Source: Candidatus Obscuribacterales bacterium
GTDB lineage: Bacteria > Cyanobacteriota > Vampirovibrionia > Obscuribacterales > Obscuribacteraceae
NCBI GenBank assembly: GCA_020050835.1
Contig: JAGVKB010000091.1
Coordinates: forward strand, 1-57,900
Direction of reading: 5' to 3'
DNA: 57,900 bases
Below the pieces are notes generated by a model that saw only the letters and a list, made by a program, of their open reading frames with translations, was not told the DNA's origin and searched no databases. Below are positions 16,339 through 25,720 of the stretch, one piece after another; position 1 is the stretch's first letter, and each line of letters starts with the position of its first letter. The translations under genes were made by a program, and so were the position numbers.

Positions 16339-18861
16339 ATGAAGCAACCGTCAGAAGGAACGCACAGGTTTGTCGAAGTGCGCGGCGCACGGCAGAACAA
16401 TCTGCAAGGAATCGATGTCGATATACCGCGTGACGCGGTCGTTGCTTTTACAGGCATCTCCGGTTCCGGTAAGTCTTCGCTAGCCTTTGGCACAATCTAC
16501 GCGGAGGCACAGCGTAGATATTTCGACACGATTGCACCATACGCGCGCCGGTTGATCGCGCAGCTGCCGGCGCCCAGAGTCGCCGAGATTCGTGGGCTGC
16601 CTCCGGCGGTGGCGTTACAGCAACGACGAGGAGAGCCGACTTCGCGCTCGTCGGTGGGAACACTTACAAAGTTGTCTAACTCGTTGCGAATGCTCTTTTC
16701 TCGCGCCGGAGACTATCCGGAAGGAACGGAAGGATTTCTGGATTCGAATGCATTTTCTCCGAACACACCGGAAGGTGCGTGTCCAAGCTGCCATGGCATT
16801 GGCATAGTTCACAGTGTGAGTGAGGAATCGCTGGTTCCGGATTCTGCTCTCAGCATTCGCGACGGGGCAATCGCTGCCTGGCCCGGTGCCTGGCAAGGCA
16901 AGAATTATCGAGATATTTTGGCTACGCTCGGTTATGACGTCGATAAACCCTGGAAACAACTGGCAGCCAAGGATCGCGATTGGATCTTGTTTACGGACGA
17001 GAAGCCTGTTGTGACAGTCTATGCCGAGCGTGAAGCGCATCGCATTCAACGGCCATATCAGGGGACATACATGAGTGCCGCTGCTTATGTGAGGCATACA
17101 TTTGCCACCACTAATAGCGCAGTCCTGCGAAAGCGCGTCTCCCGCTTCATGGAGTCGGCCAATTGTGATGAGTGTCATGGAAAGCGCTTGAAAGCTGAAT
17201 CATTGGCGGTTCGTTTCGCCGGTTATGATATTGCAACACTTACTCATTTGCCGGTAGCCGAGTTGCGGTCGATTTTAGTTGCGGCAGCTGAATCGGAAAA
17301 GAGCGGTGGCGGTACTGCAAAGCAAAAGCTCAGCAGCAAATCCGAAGTAGCTGCGCAGATAACAGAGGATCTAATCGATCGGATCGGCTTGTTGAGTGAT
17401 CTCGGGCTTGATTATCTCTCGTTGGATCGCTCGATTCCAACCCTATCGGCTGGTGAGCTTCAGCGCCTAAGGCTTACTACGCTTCTTCGTTCAGGATTAT
17501 TTGGAGTCGTATACGTATTGGACGAACCGTCGGCAGGACTTCATCCGGCTGATTCCGAGGCGCTGCACAAGATTCTAAAACAGTTGAAGGACGCCGGTAA
17601 CTCACTTTTCTTGGTCGAGCACGAAATGGAATTGGTACGCCAGGCTGACTGGTTGATAGACATCGGACCAGGCGCCGGCGATGGCGGTGGGTCTGTGCTG
17701 TACAGCGGACCGGTAGCCGGTCTGGAGTATTCCAAGGACTCAATTACGCGGCGGTTCCTGTTTGACTGTCAACAAGACCCCAATGTTAATAGAGCAAAAC
17801 GTAAACCTGCCGGATGGTTGCGTCTGAATCGCGCAACCAGGCACAATCTCAAGGATCTGACCGTAGAATTTCCACTTGGTCTATTTACAGTAGTAACCGG
17901 TATATCTGGTTCCGGGAAGTCAACTCTGGTAAGTCAGGTACTTGCGGAAAGTCTCAGCCAACAGTTAGGCAGTACCAGTGTTGAGGAAGAAGATTCAGAT
18001 GAAGAGCCGGAAGACATTGATGAGCAAACCAGCCATTCGATTGCCTTACTGGAAGGGGCTGAATCGATTCGCCGTTTGGTATGTGTAGACCAGAGACCGA
18101 TTGGTCGAACTCCACGGTCTAACCTCGCTACTTATACCGGGCTGTTTGACTACATTCGCAAGCGCTTCGCGAGCACTGCCGAAGCAAAAGCGCGTGGTTA
18201 CAACGCCGGAAGGTTTTCATTCAATGTGGCGGGGGGACGCTGTGCCGTTTGCGAGGGTGAAGGATTCGTATCTGTCGAGTTGCTCTTTCTGCCGAGTGTC
18301 TACGCACCGTGCTCCAGTTGCAATGCTACTCGCTACAGTGCTGAAACACTCGAAGTTACGTATCGCGGGCGCAACATCGCTCAAATACTGGATATGACTG
18401 TAGACGCAGCGATCGAGTTCTTCCCGGAGCTGCCGACAGTCGAAAGAGCGCTCAAGACTCTGCGCGATGTCGGTCTGGGATATCTGCGACTTGGGCAGCC
18501 TGCGACGGAGCTTTCCGGTGGCGAGGCCCAGCGCATCAAATTGGCTACAGAGCTGCAGCGCGAACAGCATGGCAGTACGCTCTATCTGCTTGACGAGCCG
18601 ACAACCGGTCTGCATCCAGCTGATGTTGAGAAACTGATGATGCAGCTCCACGCCCTGGTAGATTCAGGCAATACTGTGATCGTTGTCGAGCACGATATGG
18701 ATGTCGTGGCGGCTGCCGATTGGATAATAGATCTCGGCCCGGGAGCAGGCAATGACGGCGGACGAGTTGTTGCCAGTGGTCCGCCCGAGACAGTCGCTAG
18801 AGCGGCCGATAGTCGCACAGCTAAGTACATAGCCAGGCGATTTCAACGGTCGATAAAATGA
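16339..18861 (+). CDS. UvrA-like ABC ATPase (class II, UvrA2 type)
   Basis: The protein has 840 residues with ATG 16339. Two ABC cassettes are visible: Walker [13 protein letters not shown] and [11 protein letters not shown], signatures [11 protein letters not shown] and [12 protein letters not shown], and Walker [14 protein letters not shown] and [12 protein letters not shown]. UvrA zinc modules are present as [26 protein letters not shown] and CSSCNATRY. It is about 100 residues shorter than canonical UvrA (about 940) and appears to lack the UvrB-binding insertion, as in UvrA2/DrrC-like proteins linked to tolerance of DNA-binding drugs. An acidic loop ([14 protein letters not shown]) in cassette 2 is unusual. 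It stands alone, with no uvrB nearby. DNA-binding role in damage or drug tolerance is inferred from family. Confidence 0.9.
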   Translation: MKQPSEGTHRFVEVRGARQNNLQGIDVDIPRDAVVAFTGISGSGKSSLAFGTIYAEAQRRYFDTIAPYARRLIAQLPAPRVAEIRGLPPAVALQQRRGEPTSRSSVGTLTKLSNSLRMLFSRAGDYPEGTEGFLDSNAFSPNTPEGACPSCHGIGIVHSVSEESLVPDSALSIRDGAIAAWPGAWQGKNYRDILATLGYDVDKPWKQLAAKDRDWILFTDEKPVVTVYAEREAHRIQRPYQGTYMSAAAYVRHTFATTNSAVLRKRVSRFMESANCDECHGKRLKAESLAVRFAGYDIATLTHLPVAELRSILVAAAESEKSGGGTAKQKLSSKSEVAAQITEDLIDRIGLLSDLGLDYLSLDRSIPTLSAGELQRLRLTTLLRSGLFGVVYVLDEPSAGLHPADSEALHKILKQLKDAGNSLFLVEHEMELVRQADWLIDIGPGAGDGGGSVLYSGPVAGLEYSKDSITRRFLFDCQQDPNVNRAKRKPAGWLRLNRATRHNLKDLTVEFPLGLFTVVTGISGSGKSTLVSQVLAESLSQQLGSTSVEEEDSDEEPEDIDEQTSHSIALLEGAESIRRLVCVDQRPIGRTPRSNLATYTGLFDYIRKRFASTAEAKARGYNAGRFSFNVAGGRCAVCEGEGFVSVELLFLPSVYAPCSSCNATRYSAETLEVTYRGRNIAQILDMTVDAAIEFFPELPTVERALKTLRDVGLGYLRLGQPATELSGGEAQRIKLATELQREQHGSTLYLLDEPTTGLHPADVEKLMMQLHALVDSGNTVIVVEHDMDVVAAADWIIDLGPGAGNDGGRVVASGPPETVARAADSRTAKYIARRFQRSIK

Positions 18862-18917
18862 GTGCTGTCAAAATGAGCATTAATTGAGGATGGGAAGCGA
18901 TCAACAAGTCACAAAGA

Positions 18918-19811
18918 TTATCGACTGTACGCTTGTTTTAGCCCTTCGATTTCCAGCTTGCACATTTTGCCCAGCGCTTCCATGACTCTATCTGTCTTGC
19001 CAGAGTCTTTGTCTTGCATTATCTCAGTCAGGAAGGTCGGGACAATCTGCCAGGATATGCCAAATCGGTCGTAAAGCCATCCGCAATTGACAGTTCCGCC
19101 ACCATCTTGCGGAAGCTTTTCCCACATATCATCGACTTGTTCTTGAGTCTCACAGTTGACGATTATTGAAGTTGCCGGTGTAAAGGCAAACTGGTGCGCT
19201 AGTCCGCCGTCAAGTGCAACGAAGTCTTGACCATTTAGTGAAAAATTACCATGTTTGACTGTGCCTTCCGTGCCTCCTTCGCCGGGTGCGAAGCTAGCAA
19301 TGCCGGTCACTTTCGAGTTCTTGAAGTTCGACACGTAGAAGTTCATCGCTTCTTCTGCCTTTCCGTTTTGCTCTCCGACGAACATCAAGCAAAGACGGAT
19401 CTTCTGTGAATGGCTCGCCAGATTCAATTGCCAAGAAACGCCAAATTTGTCATTTATCCAGCAGTATTTCTTGCTGAACGGGTACTGCGCGAAGGGCATC
19501 AGAACCGATCCTCCGACGGACAGCTGTTCATAAAGTGCGTTTATTTCCTCCTCCGAGTCGCAGCTCACAAACAGTGATATTGCCGGAGTGAAGGAGAATG
19601 TTGGACCGCCGTTTAAGGCTAGCAATTCCTGCCCCTCAATTTTGAATTTGATGGTCATTACTGAACCCTTCGGTTGCCCAGACATCGAAGCTCCGGCCTC
19701 TCCGTAGCGAGCAATCGTCCCAATAGCCGAGTTCTTGAAAATTGAGGTGTAGAACGACACCGCCTCCTCTGCGTTGGAATTGAACCAAAGACAGGTGCTG
19801 ATGTTTTGCAT
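18918..19811 (-). CDS. Double-domain VOC protein (PhnB/YdcI-like)
   Basis: The protein has 297 residues; ATG 19811 with AGGAG upstream. Two homologous 3-demethylubiquinone methyltransferase-like VOC domains lie in tandem: residues about 1-125 (CLWFNSNAEEAVSFYTSIF, then DKFGVSWQLN) and about 135-270 (CLMFVGEQNGKAEEAMNFY, then DRFGISWQIVP). Each ends in the typical 'D-FG-SWQ' strand. Single-domain members are common, and the duplication makes a full VOC barrel pair in one chain. Enzymatic activity is unknown in most members. It is convergent with the UvrA-like gene. Confidence 0.88.
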   Translation of the reverse strand: MQNISTCLWFNSNAEEAVSFYTSIFKNSAIGTIARYGEAGASMSGQPKGSVMTIKFKIEGQELLALNGGPTFSFTPAISLFVSCDSEEEINALYEQLSVGGSVLMPFAQYPFSKKYCWINDKFGVSWQLNLASHSQKIRLCLMFVGEQNGKAEEAMNFYVSNFKNSKVTGIASFAPGEGGTEGTVKHGNFSLNGQDFVALDGGLAHQFAFTPATSIIVNCETQEQVDDMWEKLPQDGGGTVNCGWLYDRFGISWQIVPTFLTEIMQDKDSGKTDRVMEALGKMCKLEIEGLKQAYSR

Positions 19812-20082
19812 GTGAATCTCCTCTTATGCAGGGTCGGTGTCGGGAGGCTAGGCCGCAACTTAAGTAGCTATCCAATAAATGTACACGGTTGCTTGATCGG
19901 AGTTCAATGGTGAGTGTCACAAGCCATCTGCACCGGCATTCTCAGCCCTGTCACCAGCTTGACAGACAAGAGGACATCGACTTTCTTGGATGCGTCAGGT
20001 GTTAGTTGTCACGGTACAAAGGCCAATCAGCTATCATAACTTTGGCCGGTCTTTTGAAACTAACAAATTAGGAGATTCTAGT

Positions 20083-21834
20083 ATGTCAGCATCAGGGAAT
20101 GTTCGTCGTACAGCCCCAATATGTTTAGCTTTTTTCCTCTTTCTAATGCAGCTTCCGGTTAATTCCGAAACACTTGTGGGTAATGGGGCTGGCGGTTCCA
20201 ATGTTCAAGGTCCGGCTGGTTTCGGTAATGCATCCGGTACCAATTCCACTGCAATTGGGGTTTCTAGCACGGCTACCGCTACTAACTCGACGGCAATCGG
20301 TGCCAATACCTCTGCGACGGCCAACAATGCCTCAGCCTTCGGCAATCTAAGCCAAGCTAGCGGTGTAGATGCATCGGCCTATGGTGTACAGACCACTGCT
20401 AGCGGTGACAATAGCTCAGCCTTTGGATTTCAGAGTAAGGCGACGGCCATCAATTCATCAGCATACGGATTTCAGAGTAATGCTGGTGGTGCAAATAGTG
20501 TCGCGATCGGTTTCAATAGTAGTACGACCGGTGCAAATTCTTCGGCAATTGGTTTCTTGAGCACCGCTACCACCGGTGGAGCTGCTTATGGCTTCTCCTC
20601 CAAGGCAACTGCCCTTGATGCCTCGGCTTATGGATTCCTGAGTACGGCTAGCGGAATCAATGCGTCAGCGTTCGGTTTTGCGTCAACTGCTTCTGGTATT
20701 AACTCTTCTGCTCTTGGTCCTTTCAGCAATGCATCAGGGTTCAACAGTGCAGCTATTAGTGCGGGTGCTACTGCTACTGGTTCTGCCAGCGTTGCGATCG
20801 GTGGCGGACCGAGCGCTATGGACCCAGGGGCGCGCGCGTTGGCTGACGATGCAGTAGCGATCGGACATGGCGCTACCGTTAGTACCGGTGCGTTGGGCAG
20901 CATTGCAGTTGGAACAGGTAGCAGTATTGCTGCCAATGCAGTAGATGCATCTACTTTTGGGCGGGGAAGTTCTGCAACAGTCCAGGGTGCCACAGCCCTT
21001 GGTAGCACTGCTCAGTCCACAAGCATAAATGCAACGGCAGTCGGATTTGGGTCCCTTGCCTCAGGTTTGAACAGTTTTGCTGCTGCCGGTGCTCAAGCTA
21101 CTGGTACTAACAGTATTGCAATTGGCAATGGCGCGCTCGCTACCAGTTCGGTGGCGCTCGGAGCTGGAGCTCAAGCTACCGGTGGCAATACAACAGCCAT
21201 AGGTGATGCTGCTCAAGCGACCGGACTGCAAGCGACGGCCCTTGGCAATGGTGCAAGTGCTTCGGCAACCAATAGTGTTGCTATTGGAGCCAATTCGAGT
21301 GCCAATCAGGCGAACACCGTGTCTGTGGGCTCCGCTGGACAGGAAAGGCGCATCACCAACGTCGCTGCCGGAAGCAATACGACCGATGCAGTCAATGTCG
21401 GTCAGCTCCAGGGATTCGTTTCTCAATCCACAAATGTTATGCTCAGCCAAGCAAACACTTATACAGACCAACAAGTGGCTGCTGGAGTTCAGACTGCTAA
21501 CAGCTACACGAACATGAAGTTCGGGCAAGCGATCAGCTATACAGATGTAAGGTCGAGCCAGTTGAGCAATCGCATCGATCGTGTCGAGCGAAGTGCCAAT
21601 CAAGGTGTAGCTGCTGTAGCAGCCATGCTCACCGCTATTCGCACGCCTGACCCGGGTATGTCGACGATTAGTGTTGCGGCTGGCTATTATGGTGAACAGG
21701 CGGGAATTGCCATAGCCATGGCTCACAGATCTAGAAATTCCAAATGGCAAGGAGTGGGCTCCATTGGAGTGCCTACAAGCATGGTGAGCGGAGCAAACAT
21801 TGCAGCTGCCGCCGGCCTAGGATATCAATTTTAG
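20083..21834 (+). CDS. Trimeric autotransporter adhesin (YadA-like)
   Basis: The protein has 583 residues; ATG 20083 has TAGGAGA upstream. Signal peptide: residues about 10-30. Residues about 35-420 are 14-residue head repeats (forms such as NSSAIGFLSTATT, NSVAIGANSSA), typical of YadA/Hia beta-roll heads. A neck motif ITNVAAGSNTTDAVNVGQL follows, then a short coiled-coil stalk (SQLSNRIDRVERSANQGVAAV). The end is a membrane anchor of about 70 residues, finishing GLGYQF with an aromatic C-terminus as in YadA anchors. The trimer displays the head outside the outer membrane for attachment. Shorter stalk than usual. Confidence 0.93.
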   Translation: MSASGNVRRTAPICLAFFLFLMQLPVNSETLVGNGAGGSNVQGPAGFGNASGTNSTAIGVSSTATATNSTAIGANTSATANNASAFGNLSQASGVDASAYGVQTTASGDNSSAFGFQSKATAINSSAYGFQSNAGGANSVAIGFNSSTTGANSSAIGFLSTATTGGAAYGFSSKATALDASAYGFLSTASGINASAFGFASTASGINSSALGPFSNASGFNSAAISAGATATGSASVAIGGGPSAMDPGARALADDAVAIGHGATVSTGALGSIAVGTGSSIAANAVDASTFGRGSSATVQGATALGSTAQSTSINATAVGFGSLASGLNSFAAAGAQATGTNSIAIGNGALATSSVALGAGAQATGGNTTAIGDAAQATGLQATALGNGASASATNSVAIGANSSANQANTVSVGSAGQERRITNVAAGSNTTDAVNVGQLQGFVSQSTNVMLSQANTYTDQQVAAGVQTANSYTNMKFGQAISYTDVRSSQLSNRIDRVERSANQGVAAVAAMLTAIRTPDPGMSTISVAAGYYGEQAGIAIAMAHRSRNSKWQGVGSIGVPTSMVSGANIAAAAGLGYQF

Positions 21835-22263
21835 TCGCGCTAGAATCTTTCAACTTGGTACCAAACATTGCGCGAAGCAGCCCTTTAGCCCAGGCAGAAG
21901 TGCTCGGTAATATGTAAGTATTCCGGAAGTTTAAGTTTTGGCATAGGACAGAGTAGCTACATCGTTTCACTGCTTTACTAAGTTGCGCGATCTGTTCCAT
22001 GGGTGAGTGCTGCGACTCAGCACTTGTGCCTTCTGCTACGTTTAAGTTGCATTCGTGAGTTGGAAGGAACGAAATGAACGAACTTGAGTCTTTGGTGGGG
22101 GATAAACCAGACAGAATAGAGGGTTTATATGGGTGCCATTGCCACACGGTTCGCTTGGTGCTTTGACACCAGCCGAGTTCGCCAGATTGTTCTGTAAGCA
22201 AGGAGTCTCTGCTTGACGTGGTACAACAAAATGGGGCAGGTCACTCACGATGGACTTTAGTTA
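21835..22263. other. Convergent intergenic region with transposase remnant
   Basis: 429 bases between converging genes. The right half holds an IS3-type transposase remnant (see 22127-22216). A small inverted repeat AGTGCTG/CAGCACT lies near 22014-22032. A 30-codon frame starting at ATG 22074 with GGAAGG upstream is not convincing. Nothing else seen. Confidence 0.35.
22127..22216 (+). pseudogene. IS3-family transposase (OrfB) C-terminal remnant
   Basis: The frame at 22127-22216 reads ...PHGSLGALTPAEFARL... and stops at TGA 22214. 'RPH-x-SLG-x-LTPAEFA' is the hallmark C-terminus of IS3-group DDE transposases. Only about 25 codons remain; the catalytic core, terminal inverted repeats and target duplications were not found. 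It marks an old insertion-deletion event between the adhesin and phosphatase genes. Confidence 0.6.
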
Positions 22264-22869
22264 CTATCCCAGATGACTCTTCAGATCAACCGGCGCATTC
22301 CAGATTTTAATCGCCGGAGTTTCCCGTTCGTGCGCAAGCACAGAAAGTGTGCCTGTCTCCAGCATGAAGTGCCTGCCTTCGTTTGCATTCAAGTCCAGCC
22401 AGGCAGCCGTCAGAATTCGCAAAATGTGACCATGAGCAAAAACTGCAATGTTTCCCCCGATGTCGCGGGCGGTGGCAATCACATTCCTGCATCTGGCGGC
22501 AGCCTGGTCGATTGTTTCGCCGCTTGGGCAGGGGTGAGTCCAGACCGTCCAATTCGGAACTTGCTCACGGATTTCCGCTGTTGTTAGTCCTTCGTAAAGA
22601 CCATAATCCAATTCACTAAGGTCTTCGCAGGTCTTGATTCGTGAACCGAAGCCAGCCAAGGTTGCTGTTTCTTGTGCACGCAGCAGCGGGCTCACCAGGA
22701 CTGCCGAGAAATCTATTTTGCTCAGGCATTCTTTGAGGAGTGTGGCTTGCTCGCGACCCTTCTCATTTAATGGAATGTTGGTGCGCCCGGTATGCTTTCC
22801 AGAAAGAGCCCAGTCAGTTTGCCCGTGACGCAGAAGAAAGAGAACAACCGGTGATTCCCCTGATTTCAT
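22264..22869 (-). CDS. Histidine phosphatase-superfamily protein (phosphoglycerate-mutase-like)
   Basis: The protein has 201 residues; ATG 22869, weak ribosome site. The catalytic motif LLRHGQTDWALSGKHTG (phospho-acceptor His in RHG) is at residues about 12-30. SPLLRAQETA supplies the second Arg, and FAHGHILRIL the second His. DYGLYEGLTTAEI is the usual acid/base Glu loop. Length fits single-domain cofactor-independent-looking phosphatases of the PhoE/CobC/GpmB group. Substrate not predictable. Cytoplasmic. Confidence 0.92.
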   Translation of the reverse strand: MKSGESPVVLFLLRHGQTDWALSGKHTGRTNIPLNEKGREQATLLKECLSKIDFSAVLVSPLLRAQETATLAGFGSRIKTCEDLSELDYGLYEGLTTAEIREQVPNWTVWTHPCPSGETIDQAAARCRNVIATARDIGGNIAVFAHGHILRILTAAWLDLNANEGRHFMLETGTLSVLAHERETPAIKIWNAPVDLKSHLG

Positions 22870-23040
22870 TTCTTACCTGTGAAGTTCAATAGTAGTACCG
22901 CTATTCGCTATAACCATTGCATTCTGGGATAATCGCCGAGGAAGTTCAATGAGCTATTAAAAAGCAATTAGACCATCTAAGGCTGACTGGTGCAACAGTA
23001 AATCCGGAATTCGTTAGAATCGCGCCAACAGTTAAGTGTT

Positions 23041-23739
23041 CTAGCCTGGCAGCTCCTCTTCTATCTGCTCGTACTCCGCTGAGCCAATTACGTAGAGAAA
23101 GGTCTGCAGATCATGATAATTGCGAGGTTTGAGATCGGCAATGCCTTCCCTGATCAATTCCGCTAGATTGAGCAAACTTGCATAGGTTGTAAAAGACGGT
23201 TTTGACGAATAGTCAAGATCGTAGCGCAACTCTGCTGCGGCAACTCTCATCGCAGATGGTTTCAGAATAATGTGTTTGGTAGGCTGGGCGATAAACGGAA
23301 AGAAAGTCAAGTTAGGCCATGAAAGGACTCTGGATTGCTTTCTGGGTAGTCCTCCAACTGCAACAATCCATTGAATAAATCTGTTTTGTAGGTTGCCTGT
23401 TCCGTGCAACAGTTCGAAAAGTCCTTCTGAAAAAAGCTGAGCTCCGTATTCAGTGCGCACGGCATCGCGCAATGCCATTTTCTCAAAGGAAAACAGGAAT
23501 GGCGGCACTGTTTTCTGCTCGACGCGCAGTGCGCGAGAGGCGATTTCCAGGAACTGTTGACGGCGCAGCAGTTTGGTAAATTCGACTTTGCCCAACAGCT
23601 CAATCCAAAGTTTATGAGATTCCCATTTGTAGTCATGTTCCCAATTGAGATATCGCGGATCACGAAAAGCTTTCGGAAAGAAGCGCAAGAACCTCTTCCT
23701 GTGCTTAGCTAATGCTTTGGGATCTAGCCGATTGATCAC
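23041..23739 (-). CDS. Conserved-looking protein of unknown function
   Basis: The protein has 232 residues; GTG start at 23739 with weak upstream signal. No signal peptide or membrane segment. It is Lys/Arg-rich at the N-terminus (LAKHRKRFLRFFPKAF), with several aromatic-rich helices (YLNWEHDYKWESHKLW) and a Pro-bounded hydrophobic strand (WPNLTFFPFIAQP). Coding character is good and the antisense frames are short. No family recognised by eye, so no function proposed. Confidence 0.7.
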   Translation of the reverse strand: MINRLDPKALAKHRKRFLRFFPKAFRDPRYLNWEHDYKWESHKLWIELLGKVEFTKLLRRQQFLEIASRALRVEQKTVPPFLFSFEKMALRDAVRTEYGAQLFSEGLFELLHGTGNLQNRFIQWIVAVGGLPRKQSRVLSWPNLTFFPFIAQPTKHIILKPSAMRVAAAELRYDLDYSSKPSFTTYASLLNLAELIREGIADLKPRNYHDLQTFLYVIGSAEYEQIEEELPG

Positions 23740-24072
23740 TTTTGCTGGTGGCTACGCTCATATTGGAGATATTGACTTCATTCTGTTATGGACCGGACCT
23801 GGTTGAATTTGGTTTTTTAGTTTTCCAGTTTTGGCGCGACCAGATATAGCAAACAACATCGCCTGACAGGTAATGTTAGCACTGGTTCTATTCTGTTTGT
23901 TTTTGAGCGGTTGCATAAACGAAAGGAGTACACTGGGACTGGTAAAGGTTCATCTTTATGCAGTAGAATCGGGGCGCGGATAGATTCTTCATCAAGGACG
24001 AGTCGGACTGCGATCTCATGGCTGTGGGAATTCTCTGGTCAATGCGCACTATATCCTGGTTCAGGAGCCACG
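23740..24072. other. Divergent intergenic region, no gene seen
   Basis: Between the unknown minus-strand gene and the coiled-coil gene. The region is AT-richer with T-runs. The frame upstream of 24073 stays open from 23911 but has no signal-peptide logic or ribosome site. No clear regulatory motif. Confidence 0.3.
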
Positions 24073-25044
24073 ATGAAAAAGACAGGACAATTTAGTTCGC
24101 TTCTCATTCTGGGGATTCTGTTAACTGCCACTTTTGTGTTGACGATATTGCCGGCCCGATCTGCTGAAGCTGAAGCTTCGATCCAAGTGAATGCTGATCC
24201 TGTGAGTAACGGGACTTCAGTCAAGGCTGCCGATGTCGCTGCGCCGGTGCAGTCCGTACCTTCCAAGCCGGCAAGGTACGTGCCGACGGCGAAGCAATTG
24301 AAGGAGTGGAATACTCCAATCAAGGGATTCCACCCGATCAAGAGAATTACTAGACCTATTTGGAGGTTGAGAAACCAGGCCGAAGAGCTTCAAGACAATA
24401 TCGTTTTGCTTCAGCGCCCAATGAGCGGATTGCAACCTGCATTTGCAAGCATGGAGAAAAGGATGTCCGGTGTTGAAAGTAAATTGCTGACAGTAGCCGA
24501 GCAGCTAGCGGGTGTAAACAAGAATCTGAGTCAGTTGTCCGTCGATCTCACCAAGATCGGAACGCTTACACCTGCTGTTGCCACCGTTCACAAAGACCTG
24601 CGTGATTTTATGCCGGTACGGCAAGATATTGACAGGATAAGGCAAGAAGTTAAAGATACTCGAACCCAAATTCGGCAACTTGAGATTCCATTAGCAAGCT
24701 TGCAACAACCAATCTCCAAGATTGCAGGTCCGCTTTCTGCTGTAGAACAGCGTATTTCTGCTATTAGTGACAGAATGGCTGGCGTTCAAACTCAGATTGG
24801 TCAGTTGCAGGGACAATTGCAAGATTTAGATAGACAGACGGCAAATCTTCTTTCTCCGACGGCGAGTATTTCCAAGCCGCTAAGCGATGTCCGAGATGAA
24901 TTAGTCGGCCTAAACAGGTTGCTCATAATAGTTTCTTGGGTTACTGCTGCATCTGCCGTGGCTGCGTTTTTTGGTGGTATCGTCACTTTAGCGTTGATTT
25001 ATCGCTTCCGGCACAAGTTTTCATTCTTCGTTCGACAGAGCTAA
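24073..25044 (+). CDS. Membrane-tethered coiled-coil protein
   Basis: The protein has 323 residues; ATG 24073 with AGGAG six bases before. N-terminal signal or anchor (LLILGILLTATFVLTIL). A Pro/Ala/Val linker precedes residues about 100-270, which form long heptad-rich helices with repeating 'L-x2-P-I/L' spacers (LQQPISKIAGPLSAVEQRI, AGVQTQIGQLQGQLQDLD), typical of extended coiled-coil rods. It ends with a second transmembrane helix (VTAASAVAAFFGGIVTLALI) and a short basic tail, so both ends are membrane-attached. Inferred role is a periplasmic spacer or scaffold. No enzyme motif. Confidence 0.75.
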   Translation: MKKTGQFSSLLILGILLTATFVLTILPARSAEAEASIQVNADPVSNGTSVKAADVAAPVQSVPSKPARYVPTAKQLKEWNTPIKGFHPIKRITRPIWRLRNQAEELQDNIVLLQRPMSGLQPAFASMEKRMSGVESKLLTVAEQLAGVNKNLSQLSVDLTKIGTLTPAVATVHKDLRDFMPVRQDIDRIRQEVKDTRTQIRQLEIPLASLQQPISKIAGPLSAVEQRISAISDRMAGVQTQIGQLQGQLQDLDRQTANLLSPTASISKPLSDVRDELVGLNRLLIIVSWVTAASAVAAFFGGIVTLALIYRFRHKFSFFVRQS

Positions 25045-25099
25045 CATATGTTGACCCGACAGAAAATAGTTGCCGACCATGGTTTAAGCACAAAGTGCA

Positions 25100-25711
25100 A
25101 TGACTCGTAGTAGTCTAGTGCTCGGATTTCGAACCGGGTGGGGCTCTTTTATGTGGATCTATCTTTTGCTCGTATTTTTGAGCGTTTTTGCTGGCTGCAA
25201 AGAGTGTCTGGCGAAGGATGCTCAGTGGCTCAATCCATGCTCAAGTTCGTCCGGGCAAGTTGGTGATGCCCTTCAAGGTCCATCGCCTTATAGACAGTCG
25301 CAGGCAAGTCCTCTCAAGGGGTTGAGAGATGTTGATTTGCTTCCGCAGATATCTTCAGTGCCCGGTGGAATTGATAGTGGACTGACGGAGGAGATTCGCG
25401 GTTATGCGGCTTTGAGACTCAAGAATCTCGGAGTTAAGGTGAGGCAGCCCAGGAAACATGGTGCGGCATACGTGCACATGGTGGGAACTTACTCTTCTGA
25501 AGCTGGTGGCACTGTTCACTATTCAGCCAGCGTTCAGGTCTTTCAGGTTGTACGGCTCGAGCGAGATTCAAAAGCTCGCTTTTCAATACTTACGTGGCAG
25601 CAAAACCGAGAAGGCTCTGCCGAAAACAAAGTAGCAGTGCTGACGAAATTGGAGGAGACTCTCAATCTTCTGTTTTCGGATTGGCTGAGCGCAAATCCAA
25701 AAGGGCGATAA
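25100..25711 (+). CDS. Putative lipoprotein of unknown function
   Basis: The protein has 203 residues from ATG 25100; ATG 25151 is an alternative that starts directly at the hydrophobic segment. YLLLVFLSVFAGC looks like a lipobox (A-G-C), predicting a lipid-anchored envelope protein. The mature part has a conserved-looking GLRDVDLLPQI segment and a C-terminal alternating-strand region (AYVHMVGTYSS, VHYSASVQVFQVV) resembling small LptE/GNA1162-like beta-alpha lipoproteins, but this is weak. It follows the coiled-coil gene by 55 bases on the same strand and may be in its operon. It converges with the repeat-protein gene 9 bases away. Confidence 0.65.
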   Translation: MTRSSLVLGFRTGWGSFMWIYLLLVFLSVFAGCKECLAKDAQWLNPCSSSSGQVGDALQGPSPYRQSQASPLKGLRDVDLLPQISSVPGGIDSGLTEEIRGYAALRLKNLGVKVRQPRKHGAAYVHMVGTYSSEAGGTVHYSASVQVFQVVRLERDSKARFSILTWQQNREGSAENKVAVLTKLEETLNLLFSDWLSANPKGR

Positions 25712-25720
25712 CCTTTGTCG

